A DNA stretch of 64,000 nt from Oncomelania hupensis (taxonomy: Eukaryota > Mollusca > Gastropoda > Littorinimorpha > Pomatiopsidae): assembly GCA_036898135.1 (NCBI GenBank), contig CM072523.1, positions 38,005,781-38,069,780 of the forward strand, read 5' to 3'. Shown here one piece after another: positions 36,804 through 49,010 of the stretch (the first letter of the stretch is position 1; each line of letters begins with the position of its first letter). Made by a program: the position numbers and the translations under genes. Under the pieces are notes generated by a model. It was not told the origin of the DNA. It saw only the letters and a program-made list of their open reading frames with translations, and ran no database searches.

Positions 36804-37682
36804 CTTGTCCAACCACTCAAATAAATACTTTGAATTTTGTTCTTGGCAACTCTGGTAAGACAAACGTCTCCACGACGACTAATAGACGGCTGTCCGCGGG
36901 TGTGGGGCTGGAGCTGGGGAGGGTGGAGGTGTTTTTTTTAACATGGGAAAACATAGTTTTCGTGTGGAATTCAGCAAGGGACAACAAACCAACACAGAAA
37001 TATTAATCTAAATTAAAATATGTAATAACGAAAGCGATTCGTTCGATTTGCACTCTCTTATTTTAACTGTTCAACTATGTGAATCTAATCAATTAATGGG
37101 ATCCAATTCCAATGTACATGTATATAACGCGCCAAATGTCAGCTCAATTTAGAACGATGTTGAGTTACGTGAACACACAGACAAATAGACACACAGACGA
37201 TTACAGTCTGCAGAAATCCTGGTAAAAGATGGAAATTCGAGAAGTCATTATTTTGTTCACTGATTTGTTTTGCTTTTCTTCTTCTTTACTTGCACCAGGG
37301 CCGGATCCAGGGGGTAGGGAGGGGGGGGGGGGTGCTAGGAGTGCTGCAGCATCCCCCACCCCCACCCCTTGGCAACAACAACAACAAAAAAAAAAATAAA
37401 TAAAATAAAGAAAGTAGGGTTCGGGCAAATAGAATAGACCCAACGTTTCCAGGCGTGTCGTAAGAGGCGACTAACAGGGGTGATGTTAGCACGGCACCAC
37501 TGGGCGAAAGTCTTCTACACAGAAGTCACCGGCCAGGGCGGAGGAACCTCACGTTACTACAGGTTCAACGACCACGTGCTCAGGGCCAAGGCGAGCCACA
37601 CTGTATTCGTGGATTTCGGCTGTGGCCAACAGCCTGGAGAGGATTGGGCCCTGCCAGGTTTTTTTTGCCCAAGACACAACAC

Positions 37683-39085
37683 ATGATGAGGCTATCCACT
37701 AATTCCATGCCGGATCGGTCGTCGCCCGGCTACACAAGGACCGCGCCTTCCGTTGGCCACCAGGACGGAGGTGTTAAGTATGCTACTGATGGACAAATTA
37801 GCAAGATCCGCACGAGAAACAACATCGTCATAGGAACCTGGAATGTCAGGACCCTAACTGCGGAAGGAAAATTAGAAGAACTGACCCACGAGCTGGACCA
37901 CTATCGATGGAACGTTCTAGGTATCAGCGAACTGCGCTGGAAAGGCCTAGGTGAAACAACGACTGACAAAGGCCACAAGCTCTATTTCAGCGGTAGAGAT
38001 GCCTGCACGAACACGGCGTTGGATTCTTGGTCCACAAGAACATTCTAGCCACTGTCATGGGTTGCCGCCCAGTCTCCAGTAGACTCATTACCATCCGTCT
38101 GAGAGCAACCCCTTTCAACATTACCATCATCCAGGCCTATGCCCCAACATCAGACTATGAAGACAGCGAAGTGGAGGATTTTTATGAAAATATACAGGCG
38201 GTCCTTGACCAAGTGCCGAAGAAGGACATAGTCATAGTGCAAGGCGACTGGAATGCCAAGGTTGGCCAAGATGCGCACCACAACTGGGGAGACACATGTG
38301 GACCCCACTGCAACAACGAGACAAATGACAGGGGTCTGAGGCTATTGGAGTTTGCCAGATACAACAATCTGGTACTGGCAAACACGCTTGGTCTCCACAA
38401 AAAATCCAGACGATGGACATGGCACAGTCCCGGCGGGGAACATCACAACCAGATCGACTACATCATGGTCAAGAAACGCTTCAGATCAAGCATCAACATT
38501 GGCAGGACACGCACTTTTCCAGGAGCAGACATTGGAAGTGACCACGATCTCGTGATGATGTCTTTCCGGCTCCATTTGAAGAGAGTAAATACAGCAAAGT
38601 GCACTAGACTGAAGTTCGACCTGGACAAACTGCAAGACCCGGAGGTGGCAAAAATATTTCAGGCCACAATTGGAGGGAAATTTGCACCACTGCTTATTTT
38701 GGGGGCAGGCGAAGTAGATGTCAACACCATGACCAATACCTTCAACTCAGCTGTAACAGATGCCGCCACTGAGATCCTTGGCAAGCACCGACCAAAGAAG
38801 AAGCCGTGGATCACACCTGAACTTTTGGATCTGTGTGATAAACGAAGAGAGTTAAAAAAGAAAAAGAACACCTCACAGGGAGCTGATGTCTACCGAAAAA
38901 TCAACAATGACATCCGAAAAGGCATGCGCACAGCAAAGGAGAACTGGATAGAAGATCAATGCCAGGAAATAGAGAACAATCTGAACAAGAACAACAGCAA
39001 GAAGGCCTACCAGACTGTGAAGCGGCTGACAAGTGTTAAACAGCCCAAAGTCTCCACTATCAAAGCAAGTCTGGCATATGCCTTA
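37683..39085 (+). pseudogene. RTE endonuclease domain, frameshifted
   Basis: From ATG at 37683: GTWNVRTL, ISELRWKG, then a one-base frameshift near 38000-38010. It continues in the frame of 38027-39172 with AYAPTSDYED, GDWNAKVGQ and GSDHDLVMM, the conserved motifs of AP-like endonucleases that nick target DNA. A linker (KKPWITPELLDLCDKRRELK) leads to the RT. A second frameshift near 39080 breaks the join to the RT frame. Confidence 0.9.
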
Positions 39086-40740
39086 CAGAAGAACAAGAAG
39101 TCTTGGACAGATGGACAGAGTACTGCTCTGACCTTTACAACCATACACCAAATGGAGACCCATCAGTTCTAGCATGTCCCGAGAGCAAAGAAGAAGAAGA
39201 AATCCTCCCAATTCTCCGGGAAGAAGTTGAGGCAGCAGTGCAATCGCTGAAGAAAGGGAAGTCAGCGGGAGTGGACAACATACCAGCGGAACTGCTACAA
39301 GCAGGAGGAGAAGCGATGACTGATGCTCTCACCATTATCTGTAACAAGATCTGGCAGAGTGGGGAATGGCCTACACCATGGACCCAGTCGCTTGTCATCA
39401 CTCTTCCCAAAAAAGGTAACCTTCAGGAGTGTGAAAATTACCGCACCATCAGCCTCATCAGCCACCCCAGCAAGGTCCTCCTGAAAATAATACTCAACAG
39501 GTTGAAACCACAAGCTGAACAAATCATAGCTGAAGAACAAGCAGGATTCATGGCAGGGCGAAGTACCACTGAACAGATTTTCAACCTCAGAATAATCTGT
39601 GAGAAATACCTACAGCACCAACAACATCTATATCATGTGTTCATAGACTTCAAGAAGGCATTTGACCGAGTCTGGCATGCAGCTCTATGGGCAACCATGA
39701 AAGTGTACAACATCAGCCCTAAAATTATAGAAGTCATCAAAAGCCTGTATGACAAGGCTACCAGTGCAGTCCTCCATAACAGCGTCATCGGGAACTGGTT
39801 CAGAACAACAATCGGTGTGCGTCAAGGATGCCTACTCTCTCCAACACTCTTCAACATCTTCCTAGAGCGCATCATGTCAGATGCTCTTGCAGATAACGAA
39901 GGCACAGTCAGCATAGGGGGCAGAGCAATCTCCAATCTTCGTTTTGCGGATGATATTGATGGATTGGCTGGAGAGGAACAAGAACTTGAACAGCTTGTAC
40001 AGAGGCTTGACACCACCTCCAGAGCTTATGGAATGGAAATAAGTGCAGAGAAGACCAAAATGATGACCAACAACACCAATGGCATCAACACGGACATCAA
40101 AGTACAAGGCCAATCCCTCAACACAGTGCACAGCTTCAAATATTTAGGAGCCATTGTGTCAGACAATGGGTCTCGACAGGAAGTCCTCTCCAGGATCGCA
40201 CAAACAACTGCTGCCCTGACAAGGTTGAAGCCCATTTGGAAAGACAGAACCATCAGTCTACATTCCAAAGTAAGACTGCTGCGCTCTCTGGTCATCTCCA
40301 TCTTCCTATATGCTTGCGAAACATGGACCCTCACAGCAGATCTCCAACGAAGAATACAAAGCATGGAGATGAGGTGCTACAGAAGACTTCTGTGCATTTC
40401 CTATACCCAACACATCACCAACGACGAAGTCCGACAGACCATCACACAAGCCATTGGACAACACGATGACCTGCTCACAGTGGTGAAGAAACGGAAACTC
40501 CGATGGTATGGCCACGTCACCAGATCATCAGGCCTTGCAAAGACCATTCTGCAAGGCACAGTGCAAGGAGGTAGAAGAAGGGGGAGACCGAAAAAGAGGT
40601 GGGAGGACAACATTCGAGAATGGACTGGTTTGACACTGAGCGAAGCCATGAGGGCTGCTGAGGACAGAGAAAGATGGAGTATGCTGGTTAAACGATCATC
40701 TGTGGTGCCCCTACGACCTTCGGGTTATGGGACAGGATAG
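39085..40740 (+). pseudogene. RTE reverse transcriptase domain
   Basis: An open frame of about 545 residues (39103-40740) carries RT motifs: PKKGNLQECENYRTISLIS, FIDFKKAFDRVWH (motif A Asp), GVRQGCLLSPTLFNIFLE (B), FADDID (C) and ISAEKTKMM (D). The RTE-type tail CETWTLTADLQRRIQSMEM and KLRWYGHVTRSSG follows. The domain itself looks intact, but it is cut off from the endonuclease by a frameshift. The stop directly precedes the GGATA tail. Confidence 0.92.
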
Positions 40741-41026
40741 GATAGGATAGGATAGGATAGAAGATGGAAGTTTTTGTTCAACTGGAAATACGTTATGTAA
40801 GGCAGTTAGTTACAGGACAGGACAGGATGCTATGCTATGTACGCGCCTTTCCCCCAAGGCTCAAAGCGCGGCGATCTATACCAACATACACGCTCACCTG
40901 TCTCATTTTACCCTCACACACACCAAATACACATACATCACTCAAACAGGTGGTGTACAGGCAGGGAAATCGCTATTAGAAGACGGAAGAAAATCGAATT
41001 TTTATTTTTGAAATTTTTATATTGAC

Positions 41027-41197
41027 TGCATCCTGTACCATTATTGAAGGGAGGGAGGAAACCGGAGTGCCCGGAGAAAACCCTCGGTGACCTCAATAGT
41101 CTCGTACCTAAGTCATACGTTCGCCCCTTGCGGCAATCGAACCCGCGACCTTCGCCATAGGAAACCGGCGACTTATCCACTGCGCCACGAGTTTTAC
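41027..41197 (-). mobile_element. tRNA-derived SINE, copy 2
   Basis: On minus: box A TGGCGCAGTGG and box B GGTTCGATTGC in a tRNA-like head, then GGGTTTTCTCCGGGCACTCC and TTTCCTCCCTCCCTTCAAT. The layout equals copy 1 at 15343. The central module resembles the conserved V-domain of some SINEs (from memory). Confidence 0.8.
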
Positions 41198-41339
41198 TTG
41201 TGGTGTTTCACCACTCTGTACCATACATTTTAAAAAGAACTAGACTAGCACCCCACCCCACCCCCTCCCTCGAAAATGGATTGATCCAGCCCTGTGCACC
41301 CACATACACTTTAGACCAGCGTTTTCTATCTCTTTATAA

Positions 41340-41602
41340 TGAGAGTGTCGGATTAGTAAACGTTAAATTAAAACAAAAACAAAGTTTCGGTTATGCTAAA
41401 TTAACCCTCTAAAATCGTTATTATAAACGAAGTCGGTTATAGTCAAGTAAACCTCTTAAACTGTATTATAAACGAAGTTTCGGTTATAGTAAAGTAAACT
41501 TTAAAAACTTTACTGTAAACGGACTTTCGGTTATATTAAATATTCGGTTATACTAAAGATTTATTTGGTCCCAGGGCACTTTACTATATCCGAAGTTCAC
41601 TG
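41340..41602. mobile_element. pogo-like non-autonomous element, right end
   Basis: Right terminus ATATCCGAAGTTCACTG plus TA (41603-41604) is the reverse of the terminus at 27618. Internal repeats of TTATAAACGAAGT and CGGTTATAGTAAAGTAAAC. Left end not resolved. Confidence 0.55.
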
Positions 41603-41694
41603 TATCAGTTTTAACAAAATTATGGTTCATGGGCTAAGGACAGATTAACTAAGAAAACATCTTATTGTGTTTACTTAAGAGGACAAGTCTTGTT

Positions 41695-41812
41695 AGTTTT
41701 AACCTATCAAATCCTACCAGTTTTGACCTATCAAATCCTACCAGTTTTGACATATCAAATCCTACCAGTTTTGACCTATCAAATCCTACCAGTTTTGACA
41801 TCAAATCCTACC
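41695..41812. repeat. 24-bp tandem repeat, five copies
   Basis: Unit TTTTGACCTATCAAATCC followed by TACCAG; the last copy is shortened. Confidence 0.92.
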
Positions 41813-41901
41813 AACCTCTTGTCTTATGGGGTTTATTTTTGGTTCTTGCCTTACATCTTTAAATCTGGTTTACACGATAGTTTTTGGATTTGTTGTCTTC
41901 T

Positions 41902-42138
<237 letters not shown>

Positions 42139-42404
42139 GGGTTTCACTAGTTTTGATATATATTTGTTTGCAGTACACATTACAAAGTTTTATAAACAAT
42201 GCAGCGCAGGTTACAGATACAATGCAAACTAGATGGAATGCAATGCATTGCACATTCACATTCAGACACTTTATTGCCAAGTGACTTACAAAGCACAAGC
42301 TGCAAGGAATTCATTTACAAGTGAGGCATATACACACATTTTATAAGTTATATTACAGTTATTAGTCATATGGCAACATTAGGCTTGTGAAGATAAAAAT
42401 AATA

Positions 42405-43097
42405 CAGTACTCCTCTCTTAAGGTGACCCCCCACGGGACCAAATATTTGTTTGATCTTATCCGAGGGGCACCATAAACAGTCCTCTGATAAGATCAACTA
42501 CCAGTAAAAAAAACTTGATCTTATACGAGGTGCTAAATTTTTGTGTCATGTGACAGTGTGTGTGTGTGTGGGTGCGAGTGTGTGTGTGTGTACATGTGTG
42601 CACGTTGGTGCGCGCGTATGCATGTATGCATTACTGTATAGGTATTTTTGTGCGTGTGTATGATGCATAAGCACACACTCAAACACTCAAACGAACGGAT
42701 GCAAGCATGCATACACATACACACACTCTCACTCACACCCACACACACACACACACACACACACATTGATGCGCACGCAGTGACAGACTTACCAGCACAG
42801 GGTCCCACCTATGTGAACAGGAAATGACATTATAAGGAATATATGACATCATCTCAAAACAGGAAGTGACCTCATAAATGACGTCATCTGTGACATCAAT
42901 TTCTCTTAAGCAGTAGTCTCCTCCGTTTGGGAACCAAAACGGGGTTGACGTTATCCGAGGTTTTCCCTTATGCGAGGTGACGCTAAGCGAGGAATTCTAA
43001 ATGGTACAAAGAAGGTGTTTGGCCGGGACCAACAACCTGATTGATCTTATCCACGTTGTGACCTTAAACGGTAGTGACGTTAAAAGAGGAATACTGT
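42405..43097. mobile_element. Tigger-like non-autonomous element, 693 bp
   Basis: CAGTACTCCTCTCTTAAGGT at 42405 pairs with TTAAAAGAGGAATACTG ending 43097, flanked by TA (42403-42404, 43098-43099). The interior has repeated TTGATCTTATCCGAGG motifs in both orientations and GT/CA microsatellites. No transposase. Confidence 0.75.
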
Positions 43098-43454
43098 AAA
43101 GGAACAGGCAAAATGAAAAAAAGAAAATCCAAAATCATACACATCAGTAGAAGACGGCACTGATGCTATGGTAACATCACACATACACCAATGTATACAA
43201 TACTAATACATATGTACGCATTCATATACACAATACCCATGTTAGTCATCCACACGCGCGCGCACACACACGCACACACGCAGAGATTACAAATTAAAAT
43301 AAAATTACATCATCACTCAATTCGCATGTACACACCAGACATACTCAAATGTATTAATAATAATAATATTCGCGATACAGTTATACAATTAAAAAAAATC
43401 TAGTAAAATTCAGTTAAAGAGATTAAAAGAACAAACACCCAGCTACAGAGACTA

Positions 43455-44640
43455 TCTCGATTTTAGGAAGGCATTTGATACTGTTCCACATTTCAGACTT
43501 TTACAGAAACTAAAAGGTTATGGCATAAGTGGCAGTCCACTTGCATGGGTTAGGAATTTTCTGACTAACAGGACTCGGTATTTGAGAGTTAACGGGAATA
43601 GTTCTGACAAAATAAGCGTTGCAAGTGTTGTCCCACAAAGGAGCGTGTAGTGGCCGACATTATTTATATATTTTATAAACGACGTGCCTGTAAGACATAA
43701 AGTTATTTGCTGATGACACAAAAGCATATGCAGAGGTTGATGGAAGTGCATTGACAAGTTGGTTGAGTGGACAGAAACTCATGGCTGCTTAAATTTAATA
43801 GTGAAAAATGTAAGGTGTTGCATCTGGGTAAAAATAATCCTCAGCATGAGTATTTTATGAGTGACAGTAAAGAAAAGTGTAAGTTTGAAACGACTGTGCT
43901 GAGAGGGGTCTTGGAGTGATTGTGGGTACAGAGCTCCGCTTTGAGAATCACAATGAGAGTACCGTTAAGAAAGCTAACAAAATATCAGCTCTGCTTGCAA
44001 GAATCATAAGTAATAAATCTAAGGACATCATAGAACCCCTCTTTATGGCTCTTATACGTCTCATTTTGGAGAATGCTAACCCCATCTGGTGTCCACACTT
44101 GAGTAGGCATGTTGACTTGATCAAGATTGCCCAGCGCAGATTCACCAGGAAGATATGTGAAATGTCAGGACTCTCCTATGAGGAGAGATTGATGTCAATG
44201 AGTTTGCCCAGTTTAGAGTATAGGAGAGGTGATTTAATCGAAATATTTAAAACTGTGCACAGTTCTTATGATCCTTTAATCACTTCTTCTCTTTTAAATG
44301 TTAATGATGTTGGTATTTAACACAAGGTCACACATTTAAACTTACTAAAACTTGTAATAATAAAGCATTCTTTTACTAACAGAGTCGTAACCCCTTGGAA
44401 TAACCTGACTGCCGAGGCTGTGGATGCTAAATCACTCAATGTGTTCAAGAACTGTATAGACATGTTATTTAAGAATAGCATCTACTCCACCAATTTGGAG
44501 TCTAAAACGTTCAAAATTGATAGGCACTGAGGCCAAGGGTCTGGGTCTTGAGACCTTCATCAAGATTTAATATGAGGGCCAAAGGCTGTTAGCTTATATG
44601 CCGAACTATGCAATGTTGTCGCATGCTATGCTATGCTATG
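43455..44640 (+). pseudogene. 5'-truncated CR1/Jockey-superfamily LINE, RT remnant
   Basis: DFRKAFDTVPHFRLLQKLKG (RT motif A) opens the fragment. Degraded B and C motifs follow, then a 134-residue open stretch (43916-44320) with LGVIVGTELRFENH, AQRRFTRKICEMSGLSYEER and LEYRRGDLIEIFK, the thumb and C-terminus of this LINE group. Many frame breaks. It ends in a (CTATG)n-like tail near 44620-44640. Confidence 0.8.
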
Positions 44641-45330
44641 CACTGTCGTCCTTCTGGTCTTCGTGGAACACCAGGTAATAAAAGTCACCTTGCCAAAACC
44701 CACCGCACGATCTCGAGCAAGCGTCCACATAAACATGGTTTCAATTATCCAGATGTTCTCCGTAACTGAATGAATCATTGGCTGTTGATAGGTATAACTT
44801 CCACCACTCAAAGCCATCATGATTTTGTATTGCAATGTTACATTTTCTTCGCTTTCTCATTTGCAAGTTCTTTAACTGAGCATGACACGCTCCTTGGACA
44901 AGCCCAGCCAAGCACTGCAGCGCGTCTTTTGCTGCACATCTCTTCATTTACAAGTCAACAAACGTCTCCTTAAGTTGTAAAAATGTTCCTTCTTTAAGAG
45001 ACAGCGAGCAAGTAATCGTGTCAATCTGTGTCCCAAGGAAATTAATGTGTTGTGTGGGTTCCGTCACTATACTTAACCAGCCGCAGAAACCTAAAGTATA
45101 TAAAGTAGCTAGCACTTTTTCTAGAATTGCTTCACACGTTTCCTGTGTCGGTGCAATGACGATAAAATCGTAGATGTAAACGACGACGTTGTCCCAGGAA
45201 GATTTCGGCAGGCAGCCTGGGACAGCCGGTGAAAGATTGTAGGTGCCATGTCATAATCAAAGGGCGCTCTTCGGCTACACACTACGTGGGTTCTGTGTCT
45301 CCAGCAAAACGCCATCCTATCCCAGTGGGT
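44640..45330 (-). pseudogene. DIRS-like reverse transcriptase/RNase H remnant
   Basis: On minus: FDYDMAPTIFHRLSQAACRN, then VVVYIYDFIVIAPTQETCEA, which resembles the YxDD motif with a substitution, then PTQHINFLGTQ. Further on comes the tether/RNase H-like region (DALQCLAGLVQGACHAQL, then VDACSRS). The pattern best fits DIRS-type RT, though other LTR-class RT is possible. Stops interrupt the frame. Confidence 0.5.
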
Positions 45331-45361
45331 TTGTAATCATCCTTGTGCATAGGTATATATT

Positions 45362-45748
45362 GGTATGAGGTGCTACAGAAGACATCTGGGCATTTCCTAT
45401 ACCCAGCACATCACCAACAACGAAGTCCGACAGACCATCACACAAGCCATTGGACAATACGATGACATCCTCACAGTGGTGAAGAAACGGGAACTTCGAT
45501 GGTATGGCCACATCACCAGAGCATCATGCCTTGCAAAGACCATCCTGCAAGGCACGGTGCAAGGAGGCAGAAGAAAATAAAGACAGAAAAAAGGTGGGAG
45601 GACAACATTCGAGAATGGACTGGCTTGACACTGAGCGAAGCTATGAGGGTTGGTGAGGACAGAGAAAGATGGAGTACGCTGGTTAAACGATCATCTGTGG
45701 TGCCCCTACGACCTTCGAGTTACGGGATAGGATAGGATAGGATAGTTG
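45362..45748 (+). mobile_element. RTE LINE 3' fragment
   Basis: Starts in MRCYRR-LGISYTQHITN, runs to the end and a (GGATA)n tail, with a TAA in GGCAGAAGAAAATAAAGA. It separates two blocks of DIRS-like sequence on the other strand. Confidence 0.88.
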
Positions 45749-46104
45749 TGTTTGGCTAACCTGCGGGTGTCATCCATGGGCTTGAACCTTTCTATCGGCA
45801 CTGTCCACGGCACAGCTGAACGGGCGTCCTATACATTAAACAGATTTTGTCAATGTCTTTCTGAATTTTGACTATAGCTGGCCTCTTTGACAATTTGAAA
45901 TAATTGCCAACCGCAAGTTGCTTCTTTATTTCTTGTTCTATTTCAGATTTATTGACCTGGTTATGTGGCTCCGTCGAATCGGTAACATTCTGGTTGGTTA
46001 TCGTGAATCCAAGCTCGACATTGCTAAGCAAATCCTTATCATCTGCTATAAATATCCTCCAGATTTTTATTGCGCGGATATTGAAGGAATTGGAAAGCAG
46101 TAGC
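45749..46104 (-). pseudogene. DIRS-like element, segment upstream of RT
   Basis: On minus, KIWRIFIADDKDLLSNVELG and EIEQEIKKQLAVGNYFKLSK followed by RPAIV resemble the RT fingers entry region of DIRS elements. Collinear with the RT block at 45330-44640 once the RTE insert is removed. Confidence 0.4.
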
Positions 46105-46605
46105 ATCAGCATTTGTGTTGGATAACAGAGCGCAAACAAAATTGCAACAAAAGTGTAATGTGAATTAGTGTAGTTAGGAAGCTATTCACCACTATACTTT
46201 TAAACAAAGGAACATAACTTAAATCTTTATTGTCAGCATTGATTACCCTACCTACCATGGTGAACAAAGGATAGGTGGCAGAAATAAATAACTCAGATGT
46301 CTTGTAGTGACAATAAAGAATAAAGCATGGCTTATCTTTTATAAAGATCACTTTTGGTATTTTCAGGATTATCTGGAATCGGAACGAACCAAATGTCGAT
46401 CGGTAGGTCCGTCAATCGGTCCGTTGGAAGTAAAGTTTGATCGAAGAACCACTGAACGGATGTTGACCAAACGTCATATAAACATACCTGGGTCAGTGGC
46501 CTGCCTCGCGTGTCATCATATTTGCTTTACCGCAATGGTCAAAGTCATTGGGGTCATTTTGTGGTTAAGCATATTTTGCTCCATAAACGAGTGAAATACA
46601 CCACA

Positions 46606-46902
46606 CATTGGACAACACGATGACCTGCTCACAGTGGTGAAAAAACGTAAACTCCGATGGTATGGCCACTTCAACAGATCATCAGGCCTTGCAAAGACCA
46701 TCCTGCAAGGCACACTGCAAGGAGGTAGAAGAAGAGGGAGACCGAAAAAGGGGGTTGGGAGGACAACATTCGAGAATGGACTGGTTTAACATTGAGCGAA
46801 ACAATCAGGGTTGTTGAGGACAGGGAAAGATGGAGTACGCTTGTTAAGCGAACATCTGTGGTGCCCCTGCGACCTCCGAGTCATGGGATAGGATAAGATA
46901 GG
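46606..46902 (+). mobile_element. RTE LINE 3' fragment
   Basis: Begins CATTGGACAACACGATG and ends in GGGATAGGATAAGATAGG. Contains KKRKLRWYGH; frame broken near 46750. Confidence 0.88.
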
Positions 46903-47300
46903 GATGTTCAAAACACACTTATTGCCTTATGTCAACAATAACTGAACTGAAATTCATAATTGTTAACTTTGAGGATACTTTAACTACTGCTTAACATGTT
47001 AGATAATTCGTATTTGTACATTCTCCAAGGACAGGGTCATTGTGCTAAGCCAGTTTCTAAACACCGTTTTGTCCTGTATTATTAAAACTGGCATAACCGA
47101 TTTTGATAATTGTTTTATGTTGTTGCTTATAGATAGTTCAGGTAGTGGCATATCATAGCCGATATTTTGGATAATGTTTTGCTTGCAGATCTGATAGTTA
47201 AGTTATCTTTCCCTGTTTTCAGTTTGCTTCTGTAGGATAAAACCGAGTTGCCATATCCCCAAGAAAATTAACACTTTTGGAGAAAAAAGTTTTTTTGCAA

Positions 47301-47359
<59 letters not shown>

Positions 47360-47372
47360 TGTGTGGGTGTTT
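47301..47372. repeat. (GT)n microsatellite
   Basis: GT units directly bordering the MITE at 47381. Confidence 0.95.
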
Positions 47373-47380
47373 GTGGGCAT

Positions 47381-47643
47381 GTAGAAACGACGTTCTGATG
47401 ATACACACATGAAACTCCACATGGTTTCTTCTGACTTTTTTGGAAGGCCGCCCTATTTTGACGTCAAAATAGTTCCCCGTTGAGTTAGAGCTGTTTTAGC
47501 ATTAGGGTTAGGTTAAGGGTTAGGGGTTAGGATTAGGGTTAGGGATAGCTTCAAAAATTGGAAAATGTCAAAATAATGTCAAAGAAATGGAAAGTGTGTC
47601 AAAATAATCCGTTTTTTCACAACAGTCATCAGAACGTCGTTTG
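47381..47643. mobile_element. MITE with telomere-like core, copy B
   Basis: GTAGAAACGACGTTCTGATGA at the left pairs with TCATCAGAACGTCGTTT at the right. The core is TTAGGGTTAGGTTAAGGG-type, opposite in orientation to copy A. Confidence 0.8.
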
Positions 47644-47743
47644 TGTGGGTGTGGGTGTAGGTGCGTGTGTGTGTATGCGTGTGTGTGTATGCGTGCGCGC
47701 GTGGGTGTGTGTGTGAGGGGGGGGGGTGTTTGTGTGTGGCTAG

Positions 47744-47972
47744 GTACAAACGCCGTTATTCTGACATACACTTGAACCTCTACGTACTTTCTTTTGACGG
47801 ACCCCGTTATTTTGACGTCAGAACAGTGTTCCGTTAAGGTTAGGGCTGTGTTAGGGTTAGGTTAAGGGTTAGGGTTATGGTTAGGGTTAGCTTTTAAAAA
47901 TTGACAAATTTGTAAAAATGTCAAAGTAACGTATGTAGAGATTCATGAAAGTCATCACAACATCGTTTCTAC
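47744..47972. mobile_element. MITE with telomere-like core, copy C
   Basis: GTACAAACGCCGTTATTCTG to CATCACAACATCGTTTCTAC, with GTTAGGGTTAGGTTAAGGG inside. Lies 100 bases after copy B, separated by a GT/GC-rich array. Confidence 0.78.
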
Positions 47973-48529
47973 ACTGTTGTATGTGTGTGTGTGGTATGTG
48001 CATGTGTATTTATGAAGCATGTGTATAGTCACGCGTCTTATGGTTTTCAACAAAAGTTATTTTTGATTTTCTGATCAATGGACGCAACATGTTGCAAAAG
48101 GCGAGGAACAGAAATAAAAATGTACAGTACATGGGTTTTAAAAAAATAATAAAATGGAACATTTCTCACCGATTTCAACTTAGCTCAGAAAGAGAAACAG
48201 ACAGACAGATAAAGAGAGGGTAATGTATATCAAATATTTCAGAATGCATTTATAAATCTTATCAGTGTAAATTATGAATTAACACAAATACTGATTGTGT
48301 GTGTGTGCATGTGAATGTGTGTGGCATGGACGGAGGGAGAGAGAGAGGAGAGGGGGGAGGGGAAGAGAAAGAGTTGGTGTGGGTAAGAGGAAAGACAACT
48401 GTGTGGTCTTAAAGTGTTTGCTTGAAAAGTAGATCCTAACAGGAAGCTAGACTAATAACGCTGAAATAGAAAACACATTTTATATGCAATAAAAGAATAA
48501 ACAAGCAAATAAAAATAATAAATTGAAAA

Positions 48530-49010
48530 TAATAATAATAATAACGGATTTTTATATAGCGGGTACTCCAGCCTATGACCAGATTCACCACGCTTTACAT
48601 AGTCATTACATATAAACACATGCACACGATAAAACATCGCTTTTGCTACAATACACCAAAAGACGGAACAGTAAAGGTACAAACTATTTACAACTATGTA
48701 CACAAATTACAAAAAAAGACAGAAATAGACTATTTACAACTATGTACACGAATGACGAAAAAGACAGAAATAGAATAGCAAAAACCTATTCACAGCTATT
48801 TATATGCCCGGTTAGGCCCAGGAGGAAAAACAGTATAAATATTTACAGCCGTGCATACACTTACGAATCAGACAGAGACAAAAGAGGAGAGAATGGCAGC
48901 GGGATACAAATCAGTCTGAATAATGCAGTTTGAAGAGGTGGGTTTTGAGGGCCTTTTTGAATGCTTGTGTTGATTGTATGTTGCGGATATGGGAGGGAAA
49001 AATACCGTAT
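48530..49010 (-). repeat. degenerate interspersed repeat
   Basis: TTTTTATATAGCG with CCACGCTTTACATAGTCATTACAT near 48550, a duplicated CTATTTACAACTATGTACAC block at 48683 and 48728, and GAGGTGGGTTTTGAGGGCC at about 48940. This resembles common invertebrate SINE-like repeats; family not assigned. Confidence 0.35.

Larger units (their letters stand above)
37440..40760 (+). mobile_element. near full-length RTE-clade LINE
   Basis: A 5' leader (CCAACGTTTCCAGGCGTGTC...) is followed by apurinic-like endonuclease and reverse transcriptase coding and a (GGATA)n tail. At least four other 3' fragments of the same family lie in this window. The coding region has two frameshifts, so this copy is dead. 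Its endonuclease is the type known as craniofacial development protein 2-like. Confidence 0.9.
37296..41294. mobile_element. possible hAT family 2-type shell containing the LINE and a SINE
   Basis: CAGGGCCGGATCCAG with a following G-run at 37296 resembles the left end of the hAT at 6527. GATCCAGCCCTG ends at 41294, preceded by a C-rich stretch. TGCAC flanks both sides (37291-37295 and 41295-41299). No hAT transposase is seen between; the interior is an RTE LINE and a SINE. Confidence 0.5.

Noticed and set aside
46307..46594. 95-residue plus frame with an acceptor-like TTTTCAG at about 46366
   Set aside because: No matching neighbour exon and no family resemblance.
47500..47560. True telomere or chromosome end from TTAGGG-like units
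   Set aside because: The units are few, degenerate, internal and bounded by inverted repeats shared with other copies, so they are part of a MITE.
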